A DNA stretch of 64,000 nucleotides from Solea solea (taxonomy: Eukaryota; Chordata; Actinopteri; Pleuronectiformes; Soleidae): positions 17,986,659 through 18,050,658 of the forward strand of contig NC_081151.1 of NCBI RefSeq assembly GCF_958295425.1, given 5' to 3'. The notes beneath the pieces are model-generated. The model was not told the DNA's origin, searched no databases, and saw nothing but the letters and a program-made list of their open reading frames with translations. The position numbers were made by a program, and so were the translations under genes. Positions within the stretch are counted from its first letter, which is position 1. Every line of letters starts with the position of its first letter. Below are positions 47,356 to 58,199 of the stretch, in pieces.

Positions 47356-48459
47356 CTAGAACACATGGAAATAAAATATATTATTATTTCACAATATTTG
47401 CCACATATGCATGCAAACTCATATCATAAACACTCGAGATTGTGAATTTGTATGGCAATTCCATTTATTGTTTTGAATAGACCATTATAGAAATTGTATA
47501 ATCTGTGGCCAGCCCACAAAACAATCTTTAAAATACTCTCTCAAGAAAAAAAATCATTACATCAACAACTAGTCAACTAACTTTTAGCTACTGTATATTA
47601 CATTAGTGCATATTTGAAGCTACTTTTTAGCTTTTTGCATAAACCTGGATAACAAGCATCTCCCTATAAACTCCCATAAACCGTTTTACTTGAAAAAGTA
47701 AAACAACAAATGGCCAAATAGAACCTTGTAGCCCACCTTAATTAGATCTGAAACAAATCAAATGCCCAAGCCAACTTATGCTAATTTATGTAACATGCTT
47801 CAACAGAAAGCTAAACTTTTGTCCACATAGTTGTTAAATGCGAGTAATGTATGCTAGCATGCGGCACATACTTTTGACTCAATCTTTTTGGCAAAAAACT
47901 GTCAATAAAATGTTAATCCAACACAAAATCACATTAGCATTATGCTGACTTTTGCAAGATTATATTTACCTTCTTAAGAAAGCCACAGGGACAGGATGGA
48001 TGAGGGTTCGCTGCGCAGTTCAGGAGAGAATGGTGAGGAAAGCAGCAGGTGATGTCCAGTTTGGTGCTTTCAGCAGTCTGGATGAAAACTAATTCTTCAT
48101 CTTCTTGTTATTGTGTCCTCAATCAAATAAGAACACTAATGTGTAGGCCTACTTTTAATTTCACTTAATTTTTTATTTTGCTCAGATGAATGGACTAACG
48201 GACCGAAGATCAAGTCTGATTTAAAAAAAAAACGAAAAAGAAAAAAATACTATATTATACTGTAAAATTACAGGTAGCTTGCTGTAAATTTTAAATAAAT
48301 ACTGCTTTTTACCGTAAGATTTTACAGGAGCTTGCCGTTAATATTTTGCTCCTCAAAGACATCAGACTTTACAGTATTAAACTGTATTAATGGAAAACGG
48401 TACACTACTGTGCAAAATATCCAGTATTTTTACAGCAATTTGTTACAGTGTACTCAGGA

Positions 48460-49055
48460 CATCCAAGTACGTTTTCTGAGTAGCATCATACTGTAATACT
48501 TATTAGAGTAAAAGCAAGTATTTCATACAATGCAACTTAAACTCAACTAAATATTTGAGTACTTCTTCCATCCATCAACTACTTTAAGATGAATGAACTT
48601 TATAAAGGAACCAGATGGATAGATCCCTTTCTGCAGTATTTATTGCAGTAAAACAGAGTATTTCTATGTTTCTTCCATCTCTGGAGGCTAACAGGGATTA
48701 TTCAAAGGTGACTATTGAATTATAAAGAGTGAAGAACACATTTATTTACTCCTACAGTACGTTCTAAAGTTTTATCTTCTTTACAAATTGCATTAACTTA
48801 GTGCATTTAGAGACATCATTATGGAGGTTTGACAGCTGCAGGACACGGGTGAGTAATGGCAGCAGTGCATTAGGAGAGAGGGGGGGGGCGCATGTGTGAT
48901 GGTCTGAGTTGTGAGTCAACATCAGAGGCCGTTGGCTGACCCCACACGACATTACACACTCTGATTTAAGAGCATCTTTCCATCCTCTCCCAGCGTCCAC
49001 CAGGGTTTGATGCATGAAAACATCATTCTCGTTTGAACCCTCTTTCTTTCTTTCT
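48460..49055. other. Spacer between transposon and exon-like segment
   Basis: AT-rich DNA to about 48780, then balanced sequence with a G-run at 48882-48889. No gene is seen. A minus-strand frame (48764-49162) overlaps the exon-like segment on the other strand and is not convincing. Confidence 0.35.
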
Positions 49056-49060
49056 TGCAG

Positions 49061-50765
49061 CCCGGCTCCATCTTCTGTGAGGAGGTCGAGGCAGAGCAGG
49101 ATCATATCAGGGTTTGTATCCAGAGGAGCGATGCGAGCCCCCGCAGTGGTAAGTAAATACAAGCGTAATGGCCTCTGATTAATTCTACATTGCTCTCGTC
49201 GGGCCAGTAAAAAGAGATGTAATGACCTGCATTTCTGTCTCCCTCTCTTTCCTTCTCCCTTACTCCCTCACCTCCACCCCCCCCAGCCCCCCAGCCCCCA
49301 AGTCTTTCTCAGTTTCTCCCTCATTTGCTCGGCTTTTGATTATGAATTAAAAGGGATTGCAAATGGTATGCTTTCCGTTGGCCTCCTGATTGCCATATTT
49401 GATTAAGAAATGTCAGTGTGCATGTTTCCCATGTCGATCTTTTTTTAGCCCCTCTGTTCGCTCCGACACTCACACGTGGCACGAGGAAACACAATGGCTC
49501 TGCGGCTCTCAGACAAGACTGCCACGAGCAGCAAACTTGGCGCTAATCAAACGCATTCTTCCGTCTTCCCCCCCTCGGGTTCTTTCGCCATCTTTTTCTC
49601 ATTTTTTGCCTTTTCAAGACTGGGCGGGTTTTTTGTATCAGCTGCGAGAGACGTCAACAAGGGAGAAATCACGGACAATTAAAGACCATTGATATAAAAA
49701 AGAAAAAAAACAGGGTCGCAGAGAATGAGGACAGGGATAAGGGATGGAGATCTATACTTTTCTCTGTGGTTTCTCAAATCAACTTTCTGTCTCTCCAAGT
49801 TTGTTTGTAATCGTCCAAATTAGAAGATATTGAAACGACATCCGTTTGAAAATGGAGTTTTCAGACAAAAACAAGGAGCATTTCAGCTCTGTATCAGACG
49901 TTAACAGTGTCCATATACTAACACACCTAAAAATGTGTATCACAGGACCGTTCAGGGACAACAATGTGAAACTGAAACTTAAATCTCAAGCATGGAGGTA
50001 AAGGCAACTAGACTTTTGTTGACCTTATATGGCGTCTCTTTGGGGGGGGGTTCCAACTGTGGCATCCTTGTAGATTCTGGTCATAGAACTCAATTTGTCC
50101 TTTTTGTGGACTAACGTAATCGTCTTGGTCTTGGGGAGGCATCACCTGGCATCTGTCTGCTTTGATTACCTAGATTCAACAAAAGCTGCCTGTTATATAA
50201 GTTTGGTTTCTTCTGACGTGAAGCTGCTCCTTGCCTCTGGGTTAGCACCGAACAATGAGTCTTCCACTTGTACAATTAACAATGTTTCAAAGAAAACATT
50301 ATGGATTATGTGTAAGGGGTGAGATCACATGTGCTCCCCTAATGTCCTCACATTTGCATAAGTCAGCTGCTTCTAGCAACAACACACTAATAAAACCTAA
50401 TAAACACCACATGCTCAGCTCAAAACTTTTTGTTGTTTTTAAGAAAAAAAACCAAAAAAACCCATCTTAGTTAAAGATGTTTTTTTTCACCACATCAGTA
50501 TGAATATATTACTCATATATATATATATAGTTTTTTACATTATTTCTAAATACCATAGCCCTTCATCTGACTCTATCCATTCAATGGCTGCAGTCCTGCA
50601 GCTTTGCCCTCAAGCGATATGTTAGCCCCGCGCTACGACGCGTGTCTCGTGTTTAATGTCTAATCACCACTCTCTGTTCTTGATTCAGATATCTTCAGTT
50701 TGGAAACGCCGCTCTCCCGTGACCTCTTCAAGCCTCTCAGTGCTCTCGCCGAAGCCATTAGTTAG
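49061..50765 (+). CDS. Candidate 3' end of an unidentified gene (two exons)
   Basis: Segment 49061-49148 follows a strong pyrimidine tract and TTGCAG and ends at GTAAGT. Segment 50689-50765 follows a branch-like 'ctaat' (50660-50664), a pyrimidine tract and TTCAG, and ends in TAG. The first leaves one base over and the second starts with two, so they join in frame. The reading is PGSIFCEEVEAEQDHIRVCI..QRSDASPRS, then D across the junction, then IFSLETPLSRDLFKPLSALA..EAIS and a stop. Third-position usage in the second exon is strongly GC, unlike the flanking DNA. I do not recognise the protein and found no upstream exon. It could be chance splice-like sequence in a conserved element. Confidence 0.3.
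49200..50640. other. Interval between the exon-like segments
   Basis: A CT/C-rich tract lies at 49238-49300. Balanced text lies at 49330-49690, AT-rich text at 49750-50560 and a short TA run at about 50514-50528. If the two flanking exon-like segments are real, this is their intron; otherwise it is plain intergenic DNA. Confidence 0.35.
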
Positions 50766-50769
50766 TGCT

Positions 50770-52300
50770 CGACAGCACCATATCTGATGGTCCTAAAGCT
50801 CAGCCACAAACAGCCCTCGCCATTAGTCCCTGCACACCTGCTCACACCCCACACGGTTAGTGAAGCAAGCCGACCGTATGTGTATGAATATAAATTTGCG
50901 GTATGTCCATGGCTGCGTGGTGGCGGTGTGTCTGACCTGAGAACAAATGCACTTTTTGTATAGCACGCGTGTGCGCGCGCTTGTGTGTGATAATGGGTTT
51001 GTGTCCATCAGCACACAGAACACGAGCCCCCGTGTATCAGGCAGAAGACACACTTAATGCCTGTCACAGGGTCAGATCAAGTGTGTACAAAGGAGAATTG
51101 ATTCCTTTGAAAAACAGAATCCAACCAAGGACAGTTTTCCCATTTGCCAAGGAGTAAGAAAGGAGAGAAAGGTGTATTGAAAGAGGGCACAGGGAGAAAA
51201 TGGGAGGCAGAAATGGTGTAGGTGCCTGCAGGAGAGAAATGTGTTGATCTTTTGAGATGAAAAGCTCTACTTTCACAGGCTGCAAAATGGAATGGTGGGC
51301 TTCAGGGCTAAGGCTATAAGAAGAGAAGTTTCTTCCCCTCCAGGTCCTTTTGTTATCCTCTCACCAGCCCTTCTCAGTGGAGGTGAAGGTATGGGGGGGG
51401 GGGGGGGGGTCAACTCACTGCCCCACCAGCAACGAAATGGGCTCGGTCCTCGGAAAGAGCCGGGGGGGGAACACACGCTTCCTCATGGTGGAGGTGAAGC
51501 ACAGGAAGAAGTGAGATAGAAGAGAAGAGGAGGGTGTTAATGAGGCGACGGCACAAGTAGAAAAGGTTCCACTGGGCTCTTTTTTAACACGGTGGCCCCT
51601 CTCGCATTATATTCTTGACTCCCCCACAGGAGGGCTTAATGACGCTCTTCAAAGATGGCGATCTTGGGGAGGGGGGGGGGGGCATTGTGTGACATACGGG
51701 GAAGATGCACGCAACGCCACGGAGGAGGTCGCCAAGAAAAGGAAGAGAGAATGGCGTCCCCCCTCCAGAGAGATGAGCGAGAAGGAGCTCTTTTTCTCAA
51801 GACTCTTCATGTGCTCATCTTTCCTCTCACTTCAAACTCTCACTCCTTCTCCGGCTCACCTCTCCACCTCTTCCCGTCCTCCTCTCGCCTCGCTGCCCTG
51901 TCCTCTGGAGCAGGTTGTTAATTGTCACACTCATCCGCGCCATTATATACATTAACTTCAGCCTCTTTCACGCTCAAAGTTCGCATTTTGCATTTAAAAC
52001 AAAAATTCTTTATATATCATTCAATGGATGAGCCTTAAAATTTAAATTAAAACTTTTTTATATATTCGAATGTCTTAGCTTTGTAGTGATGTTCATGACT
52101 TTAACCGTGTAAGATAAGATAGGCTGCTTTCTTGGTGGCTCCCGAAAATATACATAGACATTTTATTTCTGGTTAATAATTTGGAATAACTAACCACGTC
52201 GTTGGATATCTATGGACGGGAGCTGGGGACACCAAAAGGTAAATAATACCTCAGTGTCCCCCAAACCTCATTTATTAAAAGAATATTTTTCAGATCCACA
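50770..52300. other. Intergenic DNA with long G tracts
   Basis: G runs are at about 51391-51408 and 51669-51681. The stretch is purine/pyrimidine-skewed around 51480-51540 and 51830-51910. No exon, repeat end or other feature is recognised with confidence. Confidence 0.4.
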
Positions 52301-52313
52301 AACTTTGGTTTAA

Positions 52314-52741
52314 AGGTGACATACTCTTACCACCATAGCGCCTCCCGGTGCGGGCACTAGTCCGGGCACATCCGGTAGCGTACATTCAACCGCAGAAGAA
52401 GAAGAACTACTCTTGTTGTAGCTGCTGCAGAGCATCCACCGTGCCAGAGGGGGAGCTGTGTATCTGAGAGCTGGCCTACCAATTACGTCACTTCCAGGTA
52501 CCTGGCCAATCACAGGACAGTAGGAAAGCTCTCGTTGGCTGGCCAATCACAACACAGTCCACGTTCTGGGGGTGTGATTTTGGTCTGAAACAGCACGGCT
52601 GACGAGAGCGTCAGTGAAGAGATATTTTGATCGGCTCGTTTGCAGCGATTAGGAGGTTTTTAACCATGAAAACAAGTTAATATATGTAAGTAGACTGCCA
52701 TAACTAACATATATGTGCGATACAAGCATTCGATGTCACCT
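52314..52741. mobile_element. TTAA-flanked MITE with AGGTGACAT termini
   Basis: The element is 428 bp. Its ends AGGTGACAT and ATGTCACCT are perfect inverted repeats flanked by TTAA at 52310-52313 and 52742-52745. TTAA target duplication points to a piggyBac- or Kolobok-type transposase. The interior is comparatively GC-rich, with two 'ggccaatcac' motifs (52503-52512, 52541-52550). No coding capacity is seen. Confidence 0.7.
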
Positions 52742-52749
52742 TTAAGGGG

Positions 52750-53385
52750 GAAAAACACCCCTGGAGTGACAACATGGTATCATCCAACAGGAGTTTGAAA
52801 ACCCTCGACGTGGTGCCGTCAAATCTTAGCAAGATTTCGACAAAGTACAATTAGGGTTTTCCATTTAAGCGTTAAGGTTTTGCGTATGAGCTGTAATTCT
52901 CGTGAAGCCTGGTCTCGCGATATCTTGTAAAATCTCGTCCCGAAAGACTCCACTTGGAGGAAGATGGCCATGAGATTCCCTGGTCTTGGAGCAGTTATCT
53001 GTGTGTGAACTAGTCACGTGACCCCACTAAGTCATGTCCGGTGACGTGTAAATGCGACAAAAAGTGTTTCCGTTACGCTTTTCTGATAAACTTGACCAGT
53101 TTTTTTATATTGAGATATCTAGGTTTTGCGCATTTCTAAGGGCAACGGAAAGCCAACGACTTTCAGGGATGATAACACAAAGAAGACTTTTAGATTTAGT
53201 CGTCTTTAACCTCCATCACAAGTAGTTTTTGTTTTTTTTCCCTTCGATTTTCCTGATTTTCTTTAGCCAAAACAAACTCATCCATCCACCACCAACCCCA
53301 TCCATTCCCCAAGAATGCCAGAGTATCCATAAACAAAATCAGAGGGTACAGTAAGGTCTCTAATCAAGGCAATCAGAGCTGTTTT
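52750..53385. other. Intergenic DNA, possible old repeat
   Basis: CpG-bearing text such as 'gtctcgcgatatcttgtaaa' and 'atctcgtcccgaaagactcc' around 52905-52950 reads like a degraded dispersed repeat. The remainder is featureless. Confidence 0.3.
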
Positions 53386-53389
53386 CAGA

Positions 53390-53935
53390 GGTGTACAGCA
53401 CAGCAGCGCTGGTCTCATCTTTGTCTGTGCTTTAATTACTTGCTTTTGCATTTTGATGGAGGGGGGGGTAACTGGGGTGATTGTGCCTTATCACCTATCT
53501 CCAAGAAGAAAAGACTACCCAATTACTTTGTTTGGATGCTAATGATTGCGTTTCATTAGTAGCCGCTCTTAGCCCTCCTCACCCGGTAAATGAATGAATA
53601 TGCTGTAATTTCAATTATCGGAATTATGAAAATTGCTTTTAAAAAAGACGACACGGGTATCATCAGCTTTCCACTGTGACATAATGCCATTCTAATTTCT
53701 ATAATAGTTTTAATTGTCAGTGGCCCCGCTGCGCATTAATCATTTAATTGTATTGTCTTTTTTCTGCTGCAAACACCTAAACCCCGCGAACAACCCACAC
53801 ACTTTCCCGCCTCGTCTTTCAAAAATACAAATCACAATCAGCGCGTTCATCTTGAGGGTGCGACGCGAGACGCTGGCAGTGAAGCCCAATTTTCAAGTAA
53901 AACTCAAAGTTCTTTGATCACTGTTAGGACATATT
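53390..53935. promoter_or_regulatory. Candidate enhancer, ATTA-dense
   Basis: Repeat-poor sequence holds 'gtgctttaattacttgc', 'cccaattactttgtttgg', 'tgctaatgattgcg', 'catttcaatta'-like text near 53608 and 'gcgcattaatcatttaattg' (53731-53750). It is one of the densest clusters of homeodomain cores in the window, 20 kb beyond mbip. It fits a long-range regulatory element, but this is inferred. Confidence 0.45.
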
Positions 53936-53939
53936 AATC

Positions 53940-54960
53940 TGAGTTATCTGAAGCAAAAAAAAGAATACAACTCTAAGTGTAACTCTGTAACACAGTAGGC
54001 TAAAACTAAATCCTTCTAATGGTTTAAAATAGGCTTTTCTTCATCATATGGATAAGAAAAATGTAATATTTATATTCATTGGCTTCATCTACTGTCTGTT
54101 TTTTTCCATCATTCCTTTGCGGAGACTTTTAAAAACCACCTTTGAATAAATATGCATAGTGGTCAAAGGTCAAGGATATCACGCCGCCTGATAATGGCGA
54201 CAACAATGTCCTTGTGGCAAAAGTGACATCCCATAATCCCCACAGAACAGGAGAGGTGACGATTTATCACTCTCAGCTTTTTGTTTGCTCCTTTAGAAGC
54301 CACAGCGGAGATCAAGATCAAGCAAATCCCTTTTATCCGTTTTATCATGAACGCAAGGTCAATTGTTATTCACTATTTGAAGGAACATTAACGTTAAAGC
54401 TTTTATACAGAATTAGGAAAAAAAACGTGACAAAACATGAAATAAAACAGAACAAACAAAAAATAATATCAATATTGGGTGTTATCCTCCCCATCTTTTT
54501 TACTCCCCTTCATGAACCCCTATAGTCTCTATGCAGTGGTGGTTGAAAGTCATTTCAGGCCCAGTTATCTTTACATAAATTCTTACTTACTAGAACAAGG
54601 AAACACGATAATTATGTAAAACTGAAATGCTATAATAGTGTTTTTATTTACAGTGTATGTGTACAAATGAAAATGGGCTTTGTCGCAGAGCAAATGACAC
54701 ACAACAACCAGCTATTTGTCTGCAGACTTCGCTTGCAACATCCACCAAGGTCTGAGGCGAAAAAGGCTCCTCTGTCGTGTATGTTTCTGCAACGCTGTCA
54801 ATCAAACACTGGCCCCGCCTTTCAGACAGTTCCTCCAATCGTCACAAACCCCAGAGAAGCTGAGCTTCTGTGGAAGTGACGTTTTCACCACAGTGAAAAA
54901 CCCTATCCTGTGCCATCCCAGAACAGCTGAAGCTTAGGTTCAGGTGATTTTAATGCGACA
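53940..54960. other. Intergenic DNA
   Basis: AT-rich sequence with one balanced stretch at about 54130-54350 ('gtcaaaggtcaaggatatca', possible nuclear-receptor half sites) and another at 54670-54890. No gene is seen. Confidence 0.4.
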
Positions 54961-54964
54961 ACAT

Positions 54965-55998
54965 ATGGCTTTTGATTTCACGCTAGGGCTTTTGATTTCA
55001 CGTTGTGGCTTTTGATTTCATGTTGTGGCTTTTGCATTCATGTTGTGGCTTTTGATTTCATGTTGTGGCTTTTGATTTCATGTTGTGGCTTTTGCATTCA
55101 TGTTGTGGCTTTTGCATTCATGTTGTGGCTTTTGATTTCATGTTGTGGCTTTTGATTTCATGTTGTGGCTTTTGCATTCATGTTGTGGCTTTTGATTTCA
55201 TGTTGTGGCTTTTGAATTCAGGTTGTGGCTTTTGTATTGACATTGTGGCTTTTGAATTCATGTCGTGGCTTTTGATTTCACGTTGTGGCTTTTGAATTCA
55301 GGTTGTGGCTTTTGCATTCATGTTGTGACTTTTGAATTCATATTGTGGCTTTTGCATTCATGTTGTGGCTTTTACATTCCCGTTGTGGCTTTTGAATTCA
55401 GTTTGTGCCACAACATTCAGGTTGTGGCTTTTGTATTGACATTGTGGCTTTTGAATTACGTTATGACTTTTGAATTCAGGTTGTTGCTTTTGCATTCATG
55501 TTGTGGCTTTTGATTTCACATTGTGGCTTTTGAATTCAGGTTGTGGCTTTTGCATTCATGTTGTGACTTTTGAATTCATATTGTGGCTTTTGCATTCATG
55601 TTGTGGCTTCTACATTCCCGTTGTGGCTTTTGAATTCAGTTTGTGGCTTTTGAATTCAGTTTGTGGCTTTTGAATTCAGTTTGTGGCTTTTACATTCCCG
55701 TTGTGGCTTTTGAATTCAGTTTGTGGCTTTTGCATTCATGTTGTGGCTTTTGAATTCAGGTTGTGGCTTTTGTTTTCACATTGTGGCTTTTGTTTTCATG
55801 TTGTGGCTTTTACATTCACGTTGTGGCCTTCGAATTCCTGTTGTGGCTTTTACATTCACGTTGTGGCTTTTGAATTGACGTTGTGGCTTTTGAATTCAGG
55901 TTGTGGCTTTTGCATTCACGTTGTGGCTTCTACATTCACATTGTGCCTTTTGAATTCACGTTGTGACTTTTGAATTCACGTTGTAACTTTTGCATTCT
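54965..55998. repeat. Minisatellite, 20 bp unit, about 51 copies
   Basis: The unit 'tgttgtggcttttgatttca' repeats in a near-strict 20 bp register for just over 1 kb. Variants mostly affect the 'gatttca/gcattca/gaattca/acattcc' and 'tgttg/cgttg/ggttg' positions. A larger pattern of about 240 bp is visible: 55301-55406 is repeated almost exactly at 55541-55646. One-base deletions occur near 55410-55460. The open frames through it ('HVVAFDFMLWLL' type) are artefacts. Confidence 0.97.
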
Positions 55999-55999
55999 T

Positions 56000-57300
56000 G
56001 CTGTCTTAGAGCAATCGTCACTGTCTCGATGTAAATTGTGCTACTGATTTCGTCACTCAAAAATATCCACAATATCACCTCATAAACTAAAGTCCACACA
56101 TATATTTATAATTACACTTATACTATATATATACTTATACTATATATATATATATATATATATATGTACTGACCTTGACACAGGGCCCGGTGAAAAACAA
56201 ATCACCATGTCCATTCATACACTGGAGCAGCAGCAGCAACAGAGGACAGAAGTTTGACTGACAGCCTTGAGCAGCTCTTTACTGTCTCCTCCATCACTCC
56301 TTGAGAGGGAGGAGGTCAAGTGTGCCCCCTCAAACAAACACACTCGGATGCCCATGCAGAACACCGTGCCAAGCCTTTTAGCCACAGCTATTTTTCTTAA
56401 ACTCATGTCATCAAGAGCACCAGTGGCTTCTCTCAGGCTTGAGCATGAGAAGGTCGAAGTGGTCCAAGTGGCTTGTAGCTCCGGCAGGAAAATGATCAGG
56501 AATTCATGCTCAGATATGAATACATGAAAGGCCACAGCCTCCACATGTTTCTCTCCGGTGTGTTTTTTGTTTTGTTGTTTTTTTGTCTGTGAAAATACCA
56601 GCGACCTGCACTTGAAACCTGGTGTCGTACATTCACCGGGGAAAGAAAAGAGATTCATGCTCAATGTTTGCTTTTGAAAGGATTAACAATTTAATGCAGT
56701 GCAGGATGTGTTATGTGTTCCTTTTTTTTTACCCCCAGAATGATCAAAATCAAACATCTGCCTTTTAAAGAGTGGCACAGACACAGCCAACAAATGTCAC
56801 GGTAGTCTTTTTATTAGGTACACCTTTAAAAGCCTAATGTGGTCTAATTTATCACTAATCCTAACCTAATCCTGTTTTTACTTGATTTTTTTTACTTGAA
56901 ATATGATTAAAAGAGTATTTATATATATATATACATATATATATATACATGTATATTTATGTAAAAAAATGTATATGGCTGTGTTACTATCATCATGTCA
57001 ATGATTGGATGAATTTCATCCTCAGCTTCCTGTGGCCACTTTTTTTTATCAAGGAGTGACATAAATATGAACTTTAATGTAAATTTAAACATTTCTTTAC
57101 CAGTAAAATTAGGCCAGTATTAGTTTATGGTTAAGATTGCAGTAGTTATATCTACAGGGAATGAATGCAAGTCAATGTAATGTCCTCTGAAGTCATGGAA
57201 ATCTAAGCATACCTTACATTTCGGCTGGTCCACAAAACTTTAACTTGGTTTTAGGTTAAGGGTTAGCATTAGGCACTTACTTTTAATGGTTAAGCTTAGG
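56000..57300. other. Intergenic DNA with TA tracts and a dispersed repeat copy
   Basis: TA runs lie at about 56122-56166 and 56925-56958. The section 56215-56660 is balanced and carries a 149-codon minus-strand frame with no recognisable domain. The section 57120-57300 ('gaatgcaagtcaatgtaatg', 'tcctctgaagtcatggaaat', 'ggttaagggttagc') is a reverse copy of the CA-flanked family at the window start. Confidence 0.45.
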
Positions 57301-57301
57301 G

Positions 57302-57847
57302 CAGGGGTCTCAAACTGGGCCCCTGGGCCATTTCCGCACCCCCTCGATCAATTTCATGGGGCCCGCCACTTAAAATCAAAACAAACACTTTTATTTTGAA
57401 ACTCATTTTTGCAATAATCGTGATGAGACATTGTGATATCATTTTAACACCAACGATTATTTTCATAATCGATTAATCTGTCGATTATTTTCTTGACGTT
57501 TGGTCCATAAAATGTCAGAAAGCCTTAAAAAAATGTTGATCGGTGTTCGTCAAACCTGGAAATGATGATGTTCTCAAATGTCTTGTTTTGTCCATAAACC
57601 AAAATGATTATTGATTTCTTTGTTATCCAGAGCAAAGTAATGAAGAAGATACTCACATTTTAGAAGCTTAAACGATCGGAAATCTTGTTTTAATCATGGA
57701 AAAAAGCTTCAAACTGATTAATCGATTACCAAAAATAGTTGTCGATTCATTTAGTAATCGATTAATTGTTTCAGCTCTACTGGAAATGTCGCTTTTTTTC
57801 CCTTTAAAAATGTAAATTTATTAAGTCATTTAAGTTTGAGATCCCTG
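57302..57847. mobile_element. hAT element with a second MITE nested inside
   Basis: Termini CAGGGGTCTCAAAC (left) and GTTTGAGATCCCTG (right) are inverted repeats with 12 of 14 matches. Flanking octamers 'gcttaggg' (57294-57301) and 'ggttaagg' (57848-57855) agree at 6 of 8, a plausible eroded target duplication. A member of the TAGAGCTG MITE family occupies about 57444-57779, so insertion order is clear: outer hAT first, inner MITE later. Confidence 0.7.
57444..57779 (+). mobile_element. hAT MITE, same family as 29095
   Basis: It shares long near-identical runs with 29095-29389, for example 'gatcggtgttcgtcaaacct' and 'ggaaatgatgatgttctcaa', and ends in 'gtttcagctcta'. The left terminus is worn ('caccaacgattattttcata'). 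It is nested in the 57302-57847 element. Confidence 0.8.
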
Positions 57848-57919
57848 GGTTAAGGTAAGGGTAAGTGGCTCAGGAATGCATTATGTCTATGAGGGTCCTC
57901 ACTACGAATGCTGTGCATA

Positions 57920-57922
57920 CTG

Positions 57923-57961
<39 letters not shown>

Positions 57962-57990
57962 ATACATATACATATATATATATATATATA
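57920..57990. repeat. (TATATG)n hexamer and TA run
   Basis: Perfect 'tatatg' hexamers are followed by a TA run. The section 58000-58200 beyond it is balanced with no gene recognised. Confidence 0.9.
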
Positions 57991-58199
57991 AGAGGTTGGA
58001 GGTATCGAAACATGAGATTGTGATGTAGTGGATGAAAGTGGCAAACGCGTAGCAGACAGGAATTAAGTGCATTCTGAAGCACCTCGCGCGACGGCGTCGG
58101 TGAAAGATGAACATTACAGGCGCCGTGGCAGCAACTTCATGGCAGAGAAGCTGCACCGGCTCCACCTTAGGCCGCACACGAGTTCCCTAATAAAGAGGA

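Larger units (their letters stand above)
44762..48450. mobile_element. CACTA/EnSpm-like DNA transposon, about 3.7 kb
   Basis: The left end CACTGTAACAAA is the exact inverse of the right end TTTGTTACAGTG, and both abut TA (44760-44761, 48451-48452), a possible 2 bp target duplication. Both subterminal zones (about 44790-45010 and 48250-48440) are filled with TACTGTAA/TTACAGTA motifs in both orientations, as in CACTA elements. Internally there is an (AAT)n run (about 45088-45143) and a minus-strand broken SAMD3-like gene. No transposase-like frame was recognised. The CACTG start and subterminal repeats suggest EnSpm; TA flanks alone would also fit other superfamilies. Confidence 0.6.

Noticed and set aside
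55065..55973. Repetitive frame 'HVVAFDFMLWLL' resembling a repeat protein
   Set aside because: The 20 bp unit is not a multiple of three and cycles through frames; single-base deletions in the array break any long frame. It is a minisatellite.
54965..55998. CRISPR-like array
   Set aside because: The units are contiguous with no unique spacers, and the genome is eukaryotic.
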